From contig NZ_CP106753.1 in assembly GCF_025642115.1 (NCBI RefSeq), positions 1,449,501-1,513,500 of the forward strand: a DNA stretch of 64,000 nucleotides, read 5' to 3'. Position 1 is the first letter of the stretch; each line of letters starts with the position of its first letter. A program made the position numbers and the translations under genes. The notes under the pieces are model-generated. The model searched no databases. It was not told where the DNA came from and saw only the letters and a program-made list of their open reading frames with translations. Shown here one piece after another: positions 9,188 through 16,829 of the stretch. The stretch is from Chitiniphilus purpureus (GTDB taxonomy: Bacteria; Pseudomonadota; Gammaproteobacteria; Burkholderiales; Chitinibacteraceae).

Positions 9188-9889
9188 TTAAGTGAATGCC
9201 CAGTGATAATTTGACGCATATATTGACATATCTCCCATTGACTTCCAAATCATTGGAGTCCACATATCGACGTCACCCGCAAATTTTGACTCTTTGTTCA
9301 GCCTATCGTATACGCTCGCCGTGATCCAAGTGGCAGCCCCAGAGAGGCTCGTGAGCTTGGCCGCATGATTCGCTGCACGGCCGACCCAAACAATATCGTT
9401 TTCTCCCCGAACTCCTATGCGCGCAGCACGTAACGGACTGGTATCTATTCCGACAACGTGCTTCAATATAAACGGCGATTGCTTGTATTGGGCCTGAATC
9501 GCAGGCTGGATTATAAATAGCACTGCATAGTTTATTCTAAGTGCACATCGCGCAGCTGCTGAATTTTTCGCATCTCCAGTGAAGATCGCCATTATCCTGT
9601 CACCATCATACGCGGTAATTACCCCTCCCTCGCCGCGTATTATCTGGCCAGCACATCGTAAATAAGATTTATATATTTCCGCGCTAAATTCCCAACTGTA
9701 GCTATCTACCATGCTTGTCGAGCCATCTAAGTCGGCATATAGCACCGTCGCTTCCTCAAGGTCTTTCGCATGGTTTGAATTCAATACCAAATCCGTCGGC
9801 TCCGGCACGGTTTCAGTTTTTTGCACTCTCCACGCGCTCTTAAATATTGTTGCAATTTCCGTGTCCAAGTCTGATTTAAGCCCCACCAT
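9188..9889 (-). CDS. pycC: Pycsar uridylate/cytidylate cyclase (PycC-like)
   Basis: This 233-residue class III nucleotide cyclase has the sequence style of the Pycsar cyclases, which make cCMP or cUMP on phage infection. The first metal motif is YADLDGST (residues 51-58, Asp53). The second is YDGDRIMAIF (94-103, Asp97), preceded by IIRGEGG. The transition-state region VGRAANHAAKL is at 169-179. There is no transmembrane or HAMP part, as in soluble PycC. The ATG at 9889 overlaps the stop of the effector gene (TGATG), with AGGAGG just upstream. The nucleobase specificity cannot be read from the sequence. An ordinary adenylate cyclase is the alternative, but the DUF5706 partner argues against it. 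Confidence 0.88.
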   Translation of the reverse strand: MVGLKSDLDTEIATIFKSAWRVQKTETVPEPTDLVLNSNHAKDLEEATVLYADLDGSTSMVDSYSWEFSAEIYKSYLRCAGQIIRGEGGVITAYDGDRIMAIFTGDAKNSAAARCALRINYAVLFIIQPAIQAQYKQSPFILKHVVGIDTSPLRAARIGVRGENDIVWVGRAANHAAKLTSLSGAATWITASVYDRLNKESKFAGDVDMWTPMIWKSMGDMSIYASNYHWAFT

Positions 9890-10389
9890 CAACCCTCCTT
9901 TTTAAGCAAAGCAACGACAGCGAAAAACCAAGGAGCTATCGCAACAAAGGACCACCACATCCCGTAACGAACCCACCGGAATTTTTCGCACGCAATCTGC
10001 GCATTTCGATGAATCTGCATAGACCAGTCCTCAAGCAAATCTTCGACAGACGCGTTTTTTAAATTCAAGCAATAATCTGCATCAGCACATGGACCGATTC
10101 GACCAAAAAAAACTAACGATTTCTGCGGCCCTTTTACTCGCGGCAGAACTGCCATTGCGGAGCAGAAGATCCCCGCTGCGATAAGCAAAGCAGCAAAAAT
10201 TGTGGTGGCAAGCGCCCAAGGCGTCAAAACATCTGCCTTCGCTGCACTAAAGGACGCGCCCAAAGCCCCTAGAATCGCAGTATCAAGCGCTACCACGACG
10301 CCAACCTTTGTCTCCGCAGCGGCTATCCAGGCGAGATTTCTTTCGAGCACCCATTGTGCGACCTGAAGCCGTTCTTTTTCATCATGCAT
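9889..10389 (-). CDS. pycTM: Pycsar transmembrane effector (PycTM-type, DUF5706)
   Basis: This 166-residue membrane protein matches the Pycsar effector pattern. An amphipathic start with WVLERNLAWIAAAETKVG comes first. Two hydrophobic helices follow (about 29-50 and 58-82), then SLVFFGRIG, a soluble helical segment with DLLEDWSMQIHRNAQIACEKFRWVR (split here over 117-141), and a last helix (143-162). Known PycTM proteins are opened by cyclic pyrimidine nucleotides and damage the inner membrane, killing the infected cell. ATG 10389 is chosen because GGGAG lies seven bases upstream. An ATG at 10395 and an open frame to 10452 exist. It is the first gene of the pair and overlaps pycC. Confidence 0.87.
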   Translation of the reverse strand: MHDEKERLQVAQWVLERNLAWIAAAETKVGVVVALDTAILGALGASFSAAKADVLTPWALATTIFAALLIAAGIFCSAMAVLPRVKGPQKSLVFFGRIGPCADADYCLNLKNASVEDLLEDWSMQIHRNAQIACEKFRWVRYGMWWSFVAIAPWFFAVVALLKKEG

Positions 10390-10420
10390 TTCCATTCTCC
10401 CTTTCACCAATGCAAATGGC

Positions 10421-10448
10421 ATTTTAGCAGTGAGTGCTTTGCGTTGAA
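10421..10448 (-). promoter_or_regulatory. Candidate promoter of the Pycsar pair
   Basis: On the minus strand, TTCAAC (10448-10443) and TAAAAT (10426-10421) are 16 bases apart. They lie between the integrase terminator and the effector start, so the pair can be expressed independently of phage early transcription. Confidence 0.4.
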
Positions 10449-10452
10449 CCAA

Positions 10453-10478
10453 AATAAAAGCCCGGCGGGAACCGGGCT
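10453..10478 (-). terminator. Terminator behind integrase
   Basis: The stem AGCCCGG/CCGGGCT is followed on the minus strand by TTTTATTTT. It separates the phage early operon from the Pycsar pair. Confidence 0.75.
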
Positions 10479-10503
10479 GTATTTCGATTCAACTACCGCG
10501 ACA

Positions 10504-11505
10504 CTATCGCAGCGGATCAACCTTGATCGCCTTGCGGTAGTGCTTCGTCATCGTCACCGTCGAGTGCCCCAGCCTTTCGTTGGCAACGGCCAGGTCCAGC
10601 TCGTCGGTGGCGCTCTTCGAGCGCAGGTCGCGCAGCTGGAAGTTCACGCCCGAGGCCTTGCGGGCGCGGTCGAACATGCCGCGCAGTTTGGCGTAAGTCA
10701 GGGCTTGGCCCTTGGCATCGCGGATCAGATGGCTGGATGCCACATGACCGGGCTCGACCGGTCGAGCCAGGATGCGCTCGATCACCTTGGCCAGCTCCCC
10801 GGTAATGGCCACACCCACCAGCTTCTTGGTCTTGCCTTGCCGGGTCCATAGCCGGCGATCCTTGATGTCGGTGCGCATCAGGCGGATCACATCGGTTACG
10901 CGCTGGCCGATCAGCAGGTAAAGGTCCATCGCGTCCTGCAGCGGCGGCTCGGCCACGGCATAGACAGCGCGGAAGTCCTCATCGAACACGTACACCTGCC
11001 GGCCGGTTTCCTTGTGGCCGGTGATGCCGGAGCACGGGTTCTGCGCCTCGGTGATGCCCCACTCGCGCGCCTTGTTGAACAGGTGAGAGAGCAGCGCCTT
11101 CTCGCGGTTGGCGCGCACCGGTGCGGTCTTCCCCCGAAGATCCAGGTATTTGCGCACATGCACCGGCTTGATTGCGTCGATTGGCATGGCGCCGAATACT
11201 GCCTCGATATGCTTGAATTCCTGATCGTTCTTCCGCTGGGTTTCTGCGGCCTTGGTTGGATATACCTCGCGCTGGTAGCGCTTGATCAGCTCCGAAACGA
11301 TGTTCGACCGCACATGGCTGTCGGCCCCGGAATCAAGCCGCCCGTACTTGGCAAATGCGGCTGCCCGATCCTTGCCGAGGTTGATCCAATCGCGGCCGTT
11401 GCCGTCCGGGCGTTCTGCCAGATAGTAATAGGTAGTGCCGCGCTTACCTTTGCGCGCAAACATCCTGGCCGGTAGATCGGCGTTCTTCTTGCGAGGTGGG
11501 GCCAT
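10504..11505 (-). CDS. int: Tyrosine-type phage integrase
   Basis: This 333-residue site-specific recombinase integrates and excises the prophage at tRNA-Leu. The N-terminal part (1-90) is a phage integrase arm- and core-binding region, and a SAM-like helical domain follows. The catalytic domain shows Arg202 (LLIGQRVTDVIRL), a Lys in RQGKTKKL (222-229), LRDLRSKSATD (291-301, box II Arg295, with Arg in place of the usual His), His314 (ERLGHST) and the nucleophile Tyr323. It starts directly after the stop of the DUF4224 gene. A terminator follows. It sits near attL, as expected for a phiCTX-like arrangement. Confidence 0.95.
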   Translation of the reverse strand: MAPPRKKNADLPARMFARKGKRGTTYYYLAERPDGNGRDWINLGKDRAAAFAKYGRLDSGADSHVRSNIVSELIKRYQREVYPTKAAETQRKNDQEFKHIEAVFGAMPIDAIKPVHVRKYLDLRGKTAPVRANREKALLSHLFNKAREWGITEAQNPCSGITGHKETGRQVYVFDEDFRAVYAVAEPPLQDAMDLYLLIGQRVTDVIRLMRTDIKDRRLWTRQGKTKKLVGVAITGELAKVIERILARPVEPGHVASSHLIRDAKGQALTYAKLRGMFDRARKASGVNFQLRDLRSKSATDELDLAVANERLGHSTVTMTKHYRKAIKVDPLR

Positions 11506-11769
11506 TTAACCCAGCGCTCCAAAGTTCGGTTGATATCCCTGTTCCTGGCTGTCGCCGACCAACTGCTCGCCGAGCGCTTCGCGCACCTTGGCACGACTCA
11601 CCTGGGGCCAACCGTTGAGCGCGAGCAGGAATGGGATCTGGTTCTTTTTCAGCCAGTGGCGCACGCGCGCCGCTTTGTCGTCGCCTACAAGGTCGACCAA
11701 CTCCTGACGCGATAACCACGGGCTGGGTGCGATCAGCACCACCGGATGAGCACTCGGTACCGTGTTCAT
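11506..11769 (-). CDS. DUF4224 domain protein next to integrase
   Basis: This 87-residue protein has the pattern of DUF4224: LSRQELVDLVGDDKAARVRHWLKKN as a helical DNA-binding-like start, then the IPFLLALNGWPQVSRAKV strand-turn-helix. Family members are usually found directly upstream of phage integrases. A role as a recombination directionality factor or local regulator is plausible but unproven. The start overlaps the methyltransferase stop (ATGA at 11766-11769) and the stop abuts the integrase ATG. Confidence 0.75.
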   Translation of the reverse strand: MNTVPSAHPVVLIAPSPWLSRQELVDLVGDDKAARVRHWLKKNQIPFLLALNGWPQVSRAKVREALGEQLVGDSQEQGYQPNFGALG

Positions 11770-12533
11770 GCTGCAACCCCTTCAAACAAGTCACCCTGCG
11801 CTTCCAGCTGCTCGAAGCGCTCGCGGGCGACGTGGAAATAGGAATGCTCAACTTCGATGCCGATGAACCTGCGGCCGGCGCGGGCGGCGCCGATGCCGGT
11901 TGAACCCGAGCCCATGAACGGGTCAAGGATCAGCGAGCCCGGCGGCACGATCAGGGACAGCTGTTCCATCAGCTCGGTTGGCTTTCCGGTCATGTGGAAC
12001 TTGTCGGACTGTCGGACCGTCACGTCGTAGCAGCCTGGATACGGGCCAGCATGCTCTGCGATCGCGCAGCCGCCCTTGGTGCCCCACACGATGTACTCGC
12101 ACTGGTGCCGAAAGTAGCCCTTGTGGGGAGCACGAGATCCCAAACCCTTGTTCCAGGGCACGATGCCGCGCCAGATGAAGCCGGCGCACTGCAGCGCATC
12201 CGTCATGCTCGGCAACTGGCGCCAATCCACGAAGGTCAAGAAGTAGCCGCCTTCGTGCAGCACGCGATAGCACTCGTGCATCCACAACTGGCACCACATC
12301 ACCCAGCTGCGCTGATCCCGGTGATCGCCGGAAAAGCCATGCCATTCCTTGGTCTGCCCGGTGCTCACATACTTCGCCGCGGTACTGAGCGTGCGATCAG
12401 ACTTGTGCAGCCCGCCGCTGCTATAGGGTGGATCGGTGATCACCGCATCGACGCTCACCGTGGGCAGCGTCTGCAACACTTGCAGCGCCTCGCCGTGGTG
12501 CAGGGTGCTGGTGCCGATTTCGTAGAGGGCCAT
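11766..12533 (-). CDS. Phage DNA methyltransferase (N6-adenine/N4-cytosine type)
   Basis: This 255-residue SAM-dependent enzyme of the N6-A/N4-C class has the DPPY motif near residue 34 and the SAM-binding DPFMGSGSTG motif near residue 211. That order (catalytic motif first) is the beta class. PWNKGLGSRAPHKGYFRHQCEYIVWG resembles the target-recognition side of small phage enzymes (split here for description only). The ATG at 12533 is preferred over an upstream GTG (12539) because GGGGAG lies nine bases before it. No restriction endonuclease is next to it, so it is an orphan that could protect phage DNA from host restriction or regulate phage genes. Confidence 0.88.
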   Translation of the reverse strand: MALYEIGTSTLHHGEALQVLQTLPTVSVDAVITDPPYSSGGLHKSDRTLSTAAKYVSTGQTKEWHGFSGDHRDQRSWVMWCQLWMHECYRVLHEGGYFLTFVDWRQLPSMTDALQCAGFIWRGIVPWNKGLGSRAPHKGYFRHQCEYIVWGTKGGCAIAEHAGPYPGCYDVTVRQSDKFHMTGKPTELMEQLSLIVPPGSLILDPFMGSGSTGIGAARAGRRFIGIEVEHSYFHVARERFEQLEAQGDLFEGVAA

Positions 12534-12535
12534 GG

Positions 12536-12673
12536 TCACAGCTCCCCACCATCGGATTCGACCAGATCAGCTGGGTAGCGCGAGGCCAGCGGCCACGGCT
12601 CTTCGAATGCGTCGGTGCCCGGTACCAGCTCACGCGGTGTGACGTGGAAATCGTCGTAGGTGTGGTAGTCCAT
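12536..12673 (-). CDS. Small phage protein (45 aa)
   Basis: A short acidic protein with no known family. GGAG lies seven bases before the ATG at 12673, which overlaps the stop of the upstream zinc-finger gene (TGATG). Its stop overlaps the region before the methyltransferase start. The tight packing supports it as a real early gene. Confidence 0.5.
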   Translation of the reverse strand: MDYHTYDDFHVTPRELVPGTDAFEEPWPLASRYPADLVESDGGEL

Positions 12674-12906
12674 CACTTTGCTCCGCTGATGCGGGCGGCA
12701 CGGCCGACGCGAGCGTGGTGCTCTTGCCAATCACCGGCGCACTCGGCCGTGCAAAAGGTGGCGCCGACCGGCGCTGCTTCCTCACACCACGGGCAGGTGC
12801 CGGTCGGCGCCGGTGTTTCGCGCTTGGCACCGGCGCGGGCGGCTTCGATGGCGTGATCGCGACTCAGCTGCTCAAGGTCGCTGGCCAAGTCAAATTGTCG
12901 GGACAT
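12673..12906 (-). CDS. Small zinc-ribbon phage protein (77 aa)
   Basis: The C-terminal half has CPWCEEAAPVGATFCTAEC, a four-Cys zinc ribbon typical of DUF2116-like or DksA/TraR-like phage proteins. The N-terminal 35 residues are a charged helix. The ATG at 12906 follows GGGGGAAGCC. It overlaps both neighbours and lies in the leftward early operon. It may bind DNA or RNA polymerase, but this cannot be shown here. Confidence 0.65.
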   Translation of the reverse strand: MSRQFDLASDLEQLSRDHAIEAARAGAKRETPAPTGTCPWCEEAAPVGATFCTAECAGDWQEHHARVGRAARISGAK

Positions 12907-13033
12907 GGCTTCCCCCTTGTTCGTTGTTGTGCTGGCGGGCGATTGATTCGGCGATGATCCAGGCGCCGGCCCGGCTGGCGCACCAGTGGCGCCAGCGCAG
13001 CCAGAGCAGGACATGGGCGTTGTAGGTGTTCAC
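12890..13033 (-). CDS. Small phage protein (47 aa, GTG start)
   Basis: The GTG at 13033 overlaps the stop of the upstream membrane-protein gene (GTGA). The product is Trp-rich near its start (LLWLRWRHW) and then helical. It overlaps the next gene start by 17 bases. The overlap arrangement is the main evidence, and the family is unknown. Confidence 0.4.
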   Translation of the reverse strand: MNTYNAHVLLWLRWRHWCASRAGAWIIAESIARQHNNEQGGSHVPTI

Positions 13034-13242
13034 GGCTGGTCTGCTTCGGGATAAAGCGCCGCATCGAGGCGGCAATAGGCGCGAGCCGCCGGTACCAGGC
13101 AAGCCAGTGCCGCGATCATGCCGACGGTACCGCCCAGGAACAGCAGTGCCGCGGCCATGGCGGCAAGCGTGGCAACAGCAATGGCCAGCCCACCGATCAA
13201 GTACGCAGCCATTCGGCCGATGATGCGTAGGGCGGTCCTCAT
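13030..13242 (-). CDS. Small two-helix membrane protein (70 aa)
   Basis: It has two hydrophobic helices (about residues 7-36 and 38-56) with a short polar tail. It is coupled to the gene before it by an ATGA overlap (13239-13242) and to the gene after by GTGA. It is part of the leftward early operon and its function is unknown. Confidence 0.6.
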   Translation of the reverse strand: MRTALRIIGRMAAYLIGGLAIAVATLAAMAAALLFLGGTVGMIAALACLVPAARAYCRLDAALYPEADQP

Positions 13243-13586
13243 GCGGCTGTCCTCGCAAGTTGACGCTGCTCAGCCGATTGGCATTGGCCGGAAACGAACC
13301 ACGCCCAGGTGAGGTGGTGTGCCCATGCGCACGCTTCGGCTTGCTCTGTACCGCAGTAGCGGCCGTATTCGTCTGGCACGGCCCGAACGCGCCGACCGTT
13401 GTCGAGGTGGGCTACCCCGTCCCTGATCTGGGTAACTGTTGTGGTGTGTGGGGTACCGCCGAGAGGGTAAACAGGGGCCCACCACACGTGACTTCCGCGC
13501 TGCAGTTCCATGGCATGCATTTGGGCACCGGATTCCAGCTCGGTGAACGGAGCACTTTGGATTTTCAGGACGTGGTCGAAGGTCAT
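13239..13586 (-). CDS. Phage hypothetical protein (115 aa)
   Basis: A soluble protein with a beta-rich centre (GGTPHTTTVTQIRDGVAHLDNGRRV fits a small SH3-like barrel; described, not matched) and a Trp-rich C-terminal helix (AWAHHLTWAWF). It is coupled by ATGA overlaps at both ends. I do not recognise a family. Confidence 0.6.
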   Translation of the reverse strand: MTFDHVLKIQSAPFTELESGAQMHAMELQRGSHVWWAPVYPLGGTPHTTTVTQIRDGVAHLDNGRRVRAVPDEYGRYCGTEQAEACAWAHHLTWAWFVSGQCQSAEQRQLARTAA

Positions 13587-13735
13587 GCTGCTACCCCATA
13601 CGGAATGGTCTTCGAGGCGCGGTAGCTATCGATGCCGATGGCCACCACGCGGTAGCCCATGGTGCGGAACAGCTGGACCACGTCGAAGAGCTCGGTCGCG
13701 TCGATGAATTCGACGATGCGGATCTGGCTACGCAT
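13583..13735 (-). CDS. Small phage protein (50 aa)
   Basis: An ATG at 13735 opens a 50-codon frame ending with a TGA that overlaps the next start (ATGA, 13583-13586). Translation gives a compact beta-alpha-beta pattern (QIRIVEFI, LFDVVQLFRTMGY, RVVAIGID). It overlaps the preceding gene by eight bases. It is probably real because of the packing and codon use. Confidence 0.55.
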   Translation of the reverse strand: MRSQIRIVEFIDATELFDVVQLFRTMGYRVVAIGIDSYRASKTIPYGVAA

Positions 13736-14132
13736 CAGCCACCTCGTCCGCCAGGTTGGTCTCGTCTTCCGCGGCGCGCTGCTCAGCTGCTTGCTCCCGG
13801 CGCTTGGCGCATTCCTCGATGTCGTAGCCCGACAGCACGTTTACATGGCAATCGGCGATCCGCAGCCCGCCGTCCGGGCCTTGCTCAAGGCGCAAAAGCG
13901 CCCTGCCTTCACCGCGAAAATTCGGCACAGCGACGTACTCGCCCTGAAACAGGCCCTGGTCACGCGCTGCGGCCAGCAGCTGGCAAAGTGCCTCGCCCGC
14001 ATCGCGTTCCCGTGTTTTGGCTTCACGTAGCGCGTCTTCTGCATCGAGCAGATTGCTCAACGCCCAGCCGTACGCGTTGAACGCGTTTTCGATTGCTGCG
14101 GACGTAACTGTGTCTTGATGGTGCTGTTCCAT
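13728..14132 (-). CDS. Phage hypothetical protein (134 aa)
   Basis: It lies directly downstream of gpA (11-base gap). The N-terminal half is a long helix rich in Glu, Ala and Arg (about residues 10-60), followed by a beta segment (EYVAVPNFRGEGRALL) and a charged C-terminal helix. No family is recognised. Confidence 0.6.
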   Translation of the reverse strand: MEQHHQDTVTSAAIENAFNAYGWALSNLLDAEDALREAKTRERDAGEALCQLLAAARDQGLFQGEYVAVPNFRGEGRALLRLEQGPDGGLRIADCHVNVLSGYDIEECAKRREQAAEQRAAEDETNLADEVADA

Positions 14133-14143
14133 GGTCGATTTCC

Positions 14144-16168
14144 TCAGTGCAGGGATGGCCGCGGGCGGTCCGGCGGGACGTGCGGCGGGGAGAATCCGGG
14201 CGAGGTGGCGATGGCCGGCCCGGATGCCGGTGCAGGTTTCCAGCGGCCAGCCCTATCCCAGGTGCCGCCGGTGATTGCGAGCTCGAGATCCCGGCGCCAA
14301 GTGACGGCGGAATCGGCGTTTTGACGTTCCAGCCGGGCCACTTGGCGAGCGGTGGCTTCGGGCTGGTTACAGTTATTCACACAGGTCCAAGTGCTCGCGG
14401 CTACGCCGCTGCGCTGAAAAGCGTCGACCTGCTGGTGTTCGCAGTCTGCCAACGCGCGGCGGCCCCACTCGATGGACCAGCTGTGCAGCTTGGTCTGGAC
14501 GCGCTCGACGACCTCACCGAGTACCACGCGGCGGCCGCACATCACCCGCTCGCGCACTACCACCGCAGCTCGGCGCAGCACTGGCTCCCCGAAACGATTG
14601 GAGGGCAGGCGCTGCTCGCCGGTATTCGGGCAAGCCTCTTGCTCGTGCTCGAACGTCACCCGGTAACCGCTACCGATGGCGCACCACGCCCGCATGAACA
14701 TGGCCCAGTCGCCCATGTCGGCGGCGCGGTGCAGCTCGCGTAGCATCATTTCGTTTTCGCTGGCGAACAGATCGGCCTTGCGCAGCTCGCGCCAGATCGT
14801 CACTGGCGGTGTGCCTAGGGTCTGGAACTGGCGGATACGGTGATTGCTCGCCCACTTGGCCACGCGGTCGGCGCCATCCTCGGCGGATAGGCCTGACTCA
14901 TCGTCGGTATCCATGCGGTGACCATCGATGTTCTTGGCCAGATACTTCGAGATGTACCCGACGGCGCTGCCCTTGCGCGGGTCGATCGCCTCCACCGTCA
15001 TGCGATGGTCGGCCGCGCCGGCCTCGGTGCCATCCTCTTCCAGCGCCTTGGCGCGCAGGATGGCCAGCATCTTGGTCGCGCGATCCTTGGCCACCCACAA
15101 CAGCAGGTGCCAGTGCGGGCAGCCGTCGTGGTGCGGCTCTGCAACCCGGATGCCAAACGGCGAAATGGCGTGTTTCTTAAACTGGGCGCGTGCCCTGGCC
15201 CACAGCGCGCACAGGTAGTCCTGAACGTCGCGTGCGGTAAAGCGCGGGTGGCCAGCCTTGCCGTACTTGTCGCTGCTCGGGTGGTACTTGCTGGGCGCAG
15301 TCAGCGTGATAAACCAGGCCGAGAGGCCGGCTGCTTTGGCCACCTCTTCCATGCCGCGGGCGCGCACCATCAACTCGGTGCGGCGGATGGCCGGGTTGGA
15401 CACGTTACGCTTGCTCAGCTCTTCCAGTGTCGCGGTATACCCGGTTTCGTTGGTCGCTTCGGCGGCGGCCAACATCAGGCGATTGCGACGGGCCCGGGCG
15501 CACAAGCGCCGATAGGTCGGCTGGGACAGATAGGCCGAACGCGTGCGCTTCACCTCACCGAGGCACACATAGGCGTGCTCCAGGACACCGGTCACACGCC
15601 GCTTGAGCCGGCCGCGCCAGAACTTTTCGTCCCCCAGGCGGCGCACCACGTAGGCGCGCTGCTTTTCGGTCAGCTCGTGTAATGGCTCTACGATGCCGGC
15701 GGCTTCGGCCTTGAGCCACGCCTCGATCACATAACGTGGGCGGCGGACGAAGCGCTCGCCGTCGCGCACCCTGAACACCTCGCCCGTTTCCGCCTGGACC
15801 AGAATGCGGGCGCACTCATCCGCCGCGACCCGCGCCATGCTGGACAGTTCGTCGTCATCCTTGTCCAGTGGCAAACCCGTGTCACGCAGCCTGGTGGCGA
15901 ACTCCCGCGCCCAGCAATTGGCAGCGACCAAGCGACGATTGGACTCCGCACCGTTGAAGTGATCCCTGCCCGGCAGCACCTCCACCTCACCGCGGCGTTT
16001 GATCCACACGCCCATCGCGGCATAGGCCAGCTCTTCCGGCAGCCCGTGCAACAGCGCGCGTGCGGCGGTGCGCTCCTGCCGGCGCACGCGGTCGCGCAAC
16101 TTGGTGATGGTGTGGGGCAGGGGCTGTGTGTTCACAACACACGCTACCGAAGCGGGGCGGCCCATCAT
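14144..16168 (-). CDS. A: Rolling-circle replication initiator (P2 gpA-like)
   Basis: This 674-residue HUH endonuclease nicks the phage origin in cis and starts rolling-circle replication. The central domain shows FITLTAPSKYH (286-296), the HUH metal motif PHWHLLLW (351-358, His352 and His354) and the catalytic pair GYISKYLAKN (404-413, Tyr405 and Tyr409), as in P2 gpA. The first 230 residues are the family's N-terminal region, and the C-terminal 200 are more variable. The length is close to P2 gpA. The P2 origin lies inside the A gene, and the same may hold here. It is leftward with the other early genes. A rightward cassette sits just upstream. Confidence 0.93.
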   Translation of the reverse strand: MMGRPASVACVVNTQPLPHTITKLRDRVRRQERTAARALLHGLPEELAYAAMGVWIKRRGEVEVLPGRDHFNGAESNRRLVAANCWAREFATRLRDTGLPLDKDDDELSSMARVAADECARILVQAETGEVFRVRDGERFVRRPRYVIEAWLKAEAAGIVEPLHELTEKQRAYVVRRLGDEKFWRGRLKRRVTGVLEHAYVCLGEVKRTRSAYLSQPTYRRLCARARRNRLMLAAAEATNETGYTATLEELSKRNVSNPAIRRTELMVRARGMEEVAKAAGLSAWFITLTAPSKYHPSSDKYGKAGHPRFTARDVQDYLCALWARARAQFKKHAISPFGIRVAEPHHDGCPHWHLLLWVAKDRATKMLAILRAKALEEDGTEAGAADHRMTVEAIDPRKGSAVGYISKYLAKNIDGHRMDTDDESGLSAEDGADRVAKWASNHRIRQFQTLGTPPVTIWRELRKADLFASENEMMLRELHRAADMGDWAMFMRAWCAIGSGYRVTFEHEQEACPNTGEQRLPSNRFGEPVLRRAAVVVRERVMCGRRVVLGEVVERVQTKLHSWSIEWGRRALADCEHQQVDAFQRSGVAASTWTCVNNCNQPEATARQVARLERQNADSAVTWRRDLELAITGGTWDRAGRWKPAPASGPAIATSPGFSPPHVPPDRPRPSLH

Positions 16169-16261
16169 GCAGCCTTCCCAACAAATAGGTGGTGGCTCGC
16201 AATGCTATGATCATTTCGCTGCCCCCCCGGGCTCACGAAACCACTTTGCAAAGGAGCCACC

Positions 16262-16339
16262 ATGAAAGAGCAAGAAAACTTCCGGAACCAGCGACCACCA
16301 AAGCCGGCGCCGCCGGCTCCTAGACCCAAAGGAACATAG
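16262..16339 (+). CDS. Leader-like peptide (25 aa, Pro-rich)
   Basis: A perfect AAAGGAG lies five bases before the ATG. The peptide is charged, then Pro-rich. Its stop is two bases before the ATG of the membrane protein gene, and its last codons contain that gene's ribosome binding site (AAAGGAA). It may couple translation of the downstream gene. Confidence 0.45.
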   Translation: MKEQENFRNQRPPKPAPPAPRPKGT

Positions 16340-16341
16340 AA

Positions 16342-16818
16342 ATGAGCCCAGCCAGCCGCACGTCTTTTGAAGTGAAATTCGATATTCAGTACGGGCTTTG
16401 CCTGAACGAACGACACCAGCGTTTGTACCGGCACCTGAAGAAGTGGTTGGCTGGCATCAATCTGCTCGCAGGAGCTGGCGCCATCGCTACCTTGGCAGCA
16501 CAGCTTCCTGGCTTGGGAATCGCCGTCGGGTTGATGGTGGCGGTGACGACGGTGCTGGAGAACCAGATTTCCCCGACCGAGAAAATCTACGCGTTTGGTG
16601 AGTGGCACAGCCGCTGGGGGCAACTGCATAAGCGCTTGGTGAGCGGGGACGCTCCAGCTACTTTGGAGTCGGATATTGCTGACTTGCACGCCGCGTGCTG
16701 CCCATGGATCGAAGGATTGCGTCCTGTCGCCTATAACGATGCGGCCATCGAGTTGGGGTGTGACGAAGGCTTGTATCAGCTGAACCGTTGGCAACGTATC
16801 GTTGCCGCTCTTGCCTGA
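16342..16818 (+). CDS. Two-helix membrane protein, SLATT-like (158 aa), antisense cassette
   Basis: A long amphipathic N-terminal segment (10-35) leads into two closely spaced hydrophobic helices (about 37-53 and 56-72), followed by a soluble helical domain (80-158). This layout resembles SLATT-type membrane effectors, which are often linked to nucleotide-signal or immunity systems, but I see no decisive motif. The gene runs rightward against the early operon, so it probably has its own promoter and is expressed in the lysogen, as expected for a moron. A superinfection-exclusion or membrane-effector role is inference. Confidence 0.5.
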   Translation: MSPASRTSFEVKFDIQYGLCLNERHQRLYRHLKKWLAGINLLAGAGAIATLAAQLPGLGIAVGLMVAVTTVLENQISPTEKIYAFGEWHSRWGQLHKRLVSGDAPATLESDIADLHAACCPWIEGLRPVAYNDAAIELGCDEGLYQLNRWQRIVAALA

Positions 16819-16829
16819 AATCTGGACCA

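Noticed and set aside
14918..15682. 254-codon plus-strand frame
   Set aside because: Antisense of gpA.
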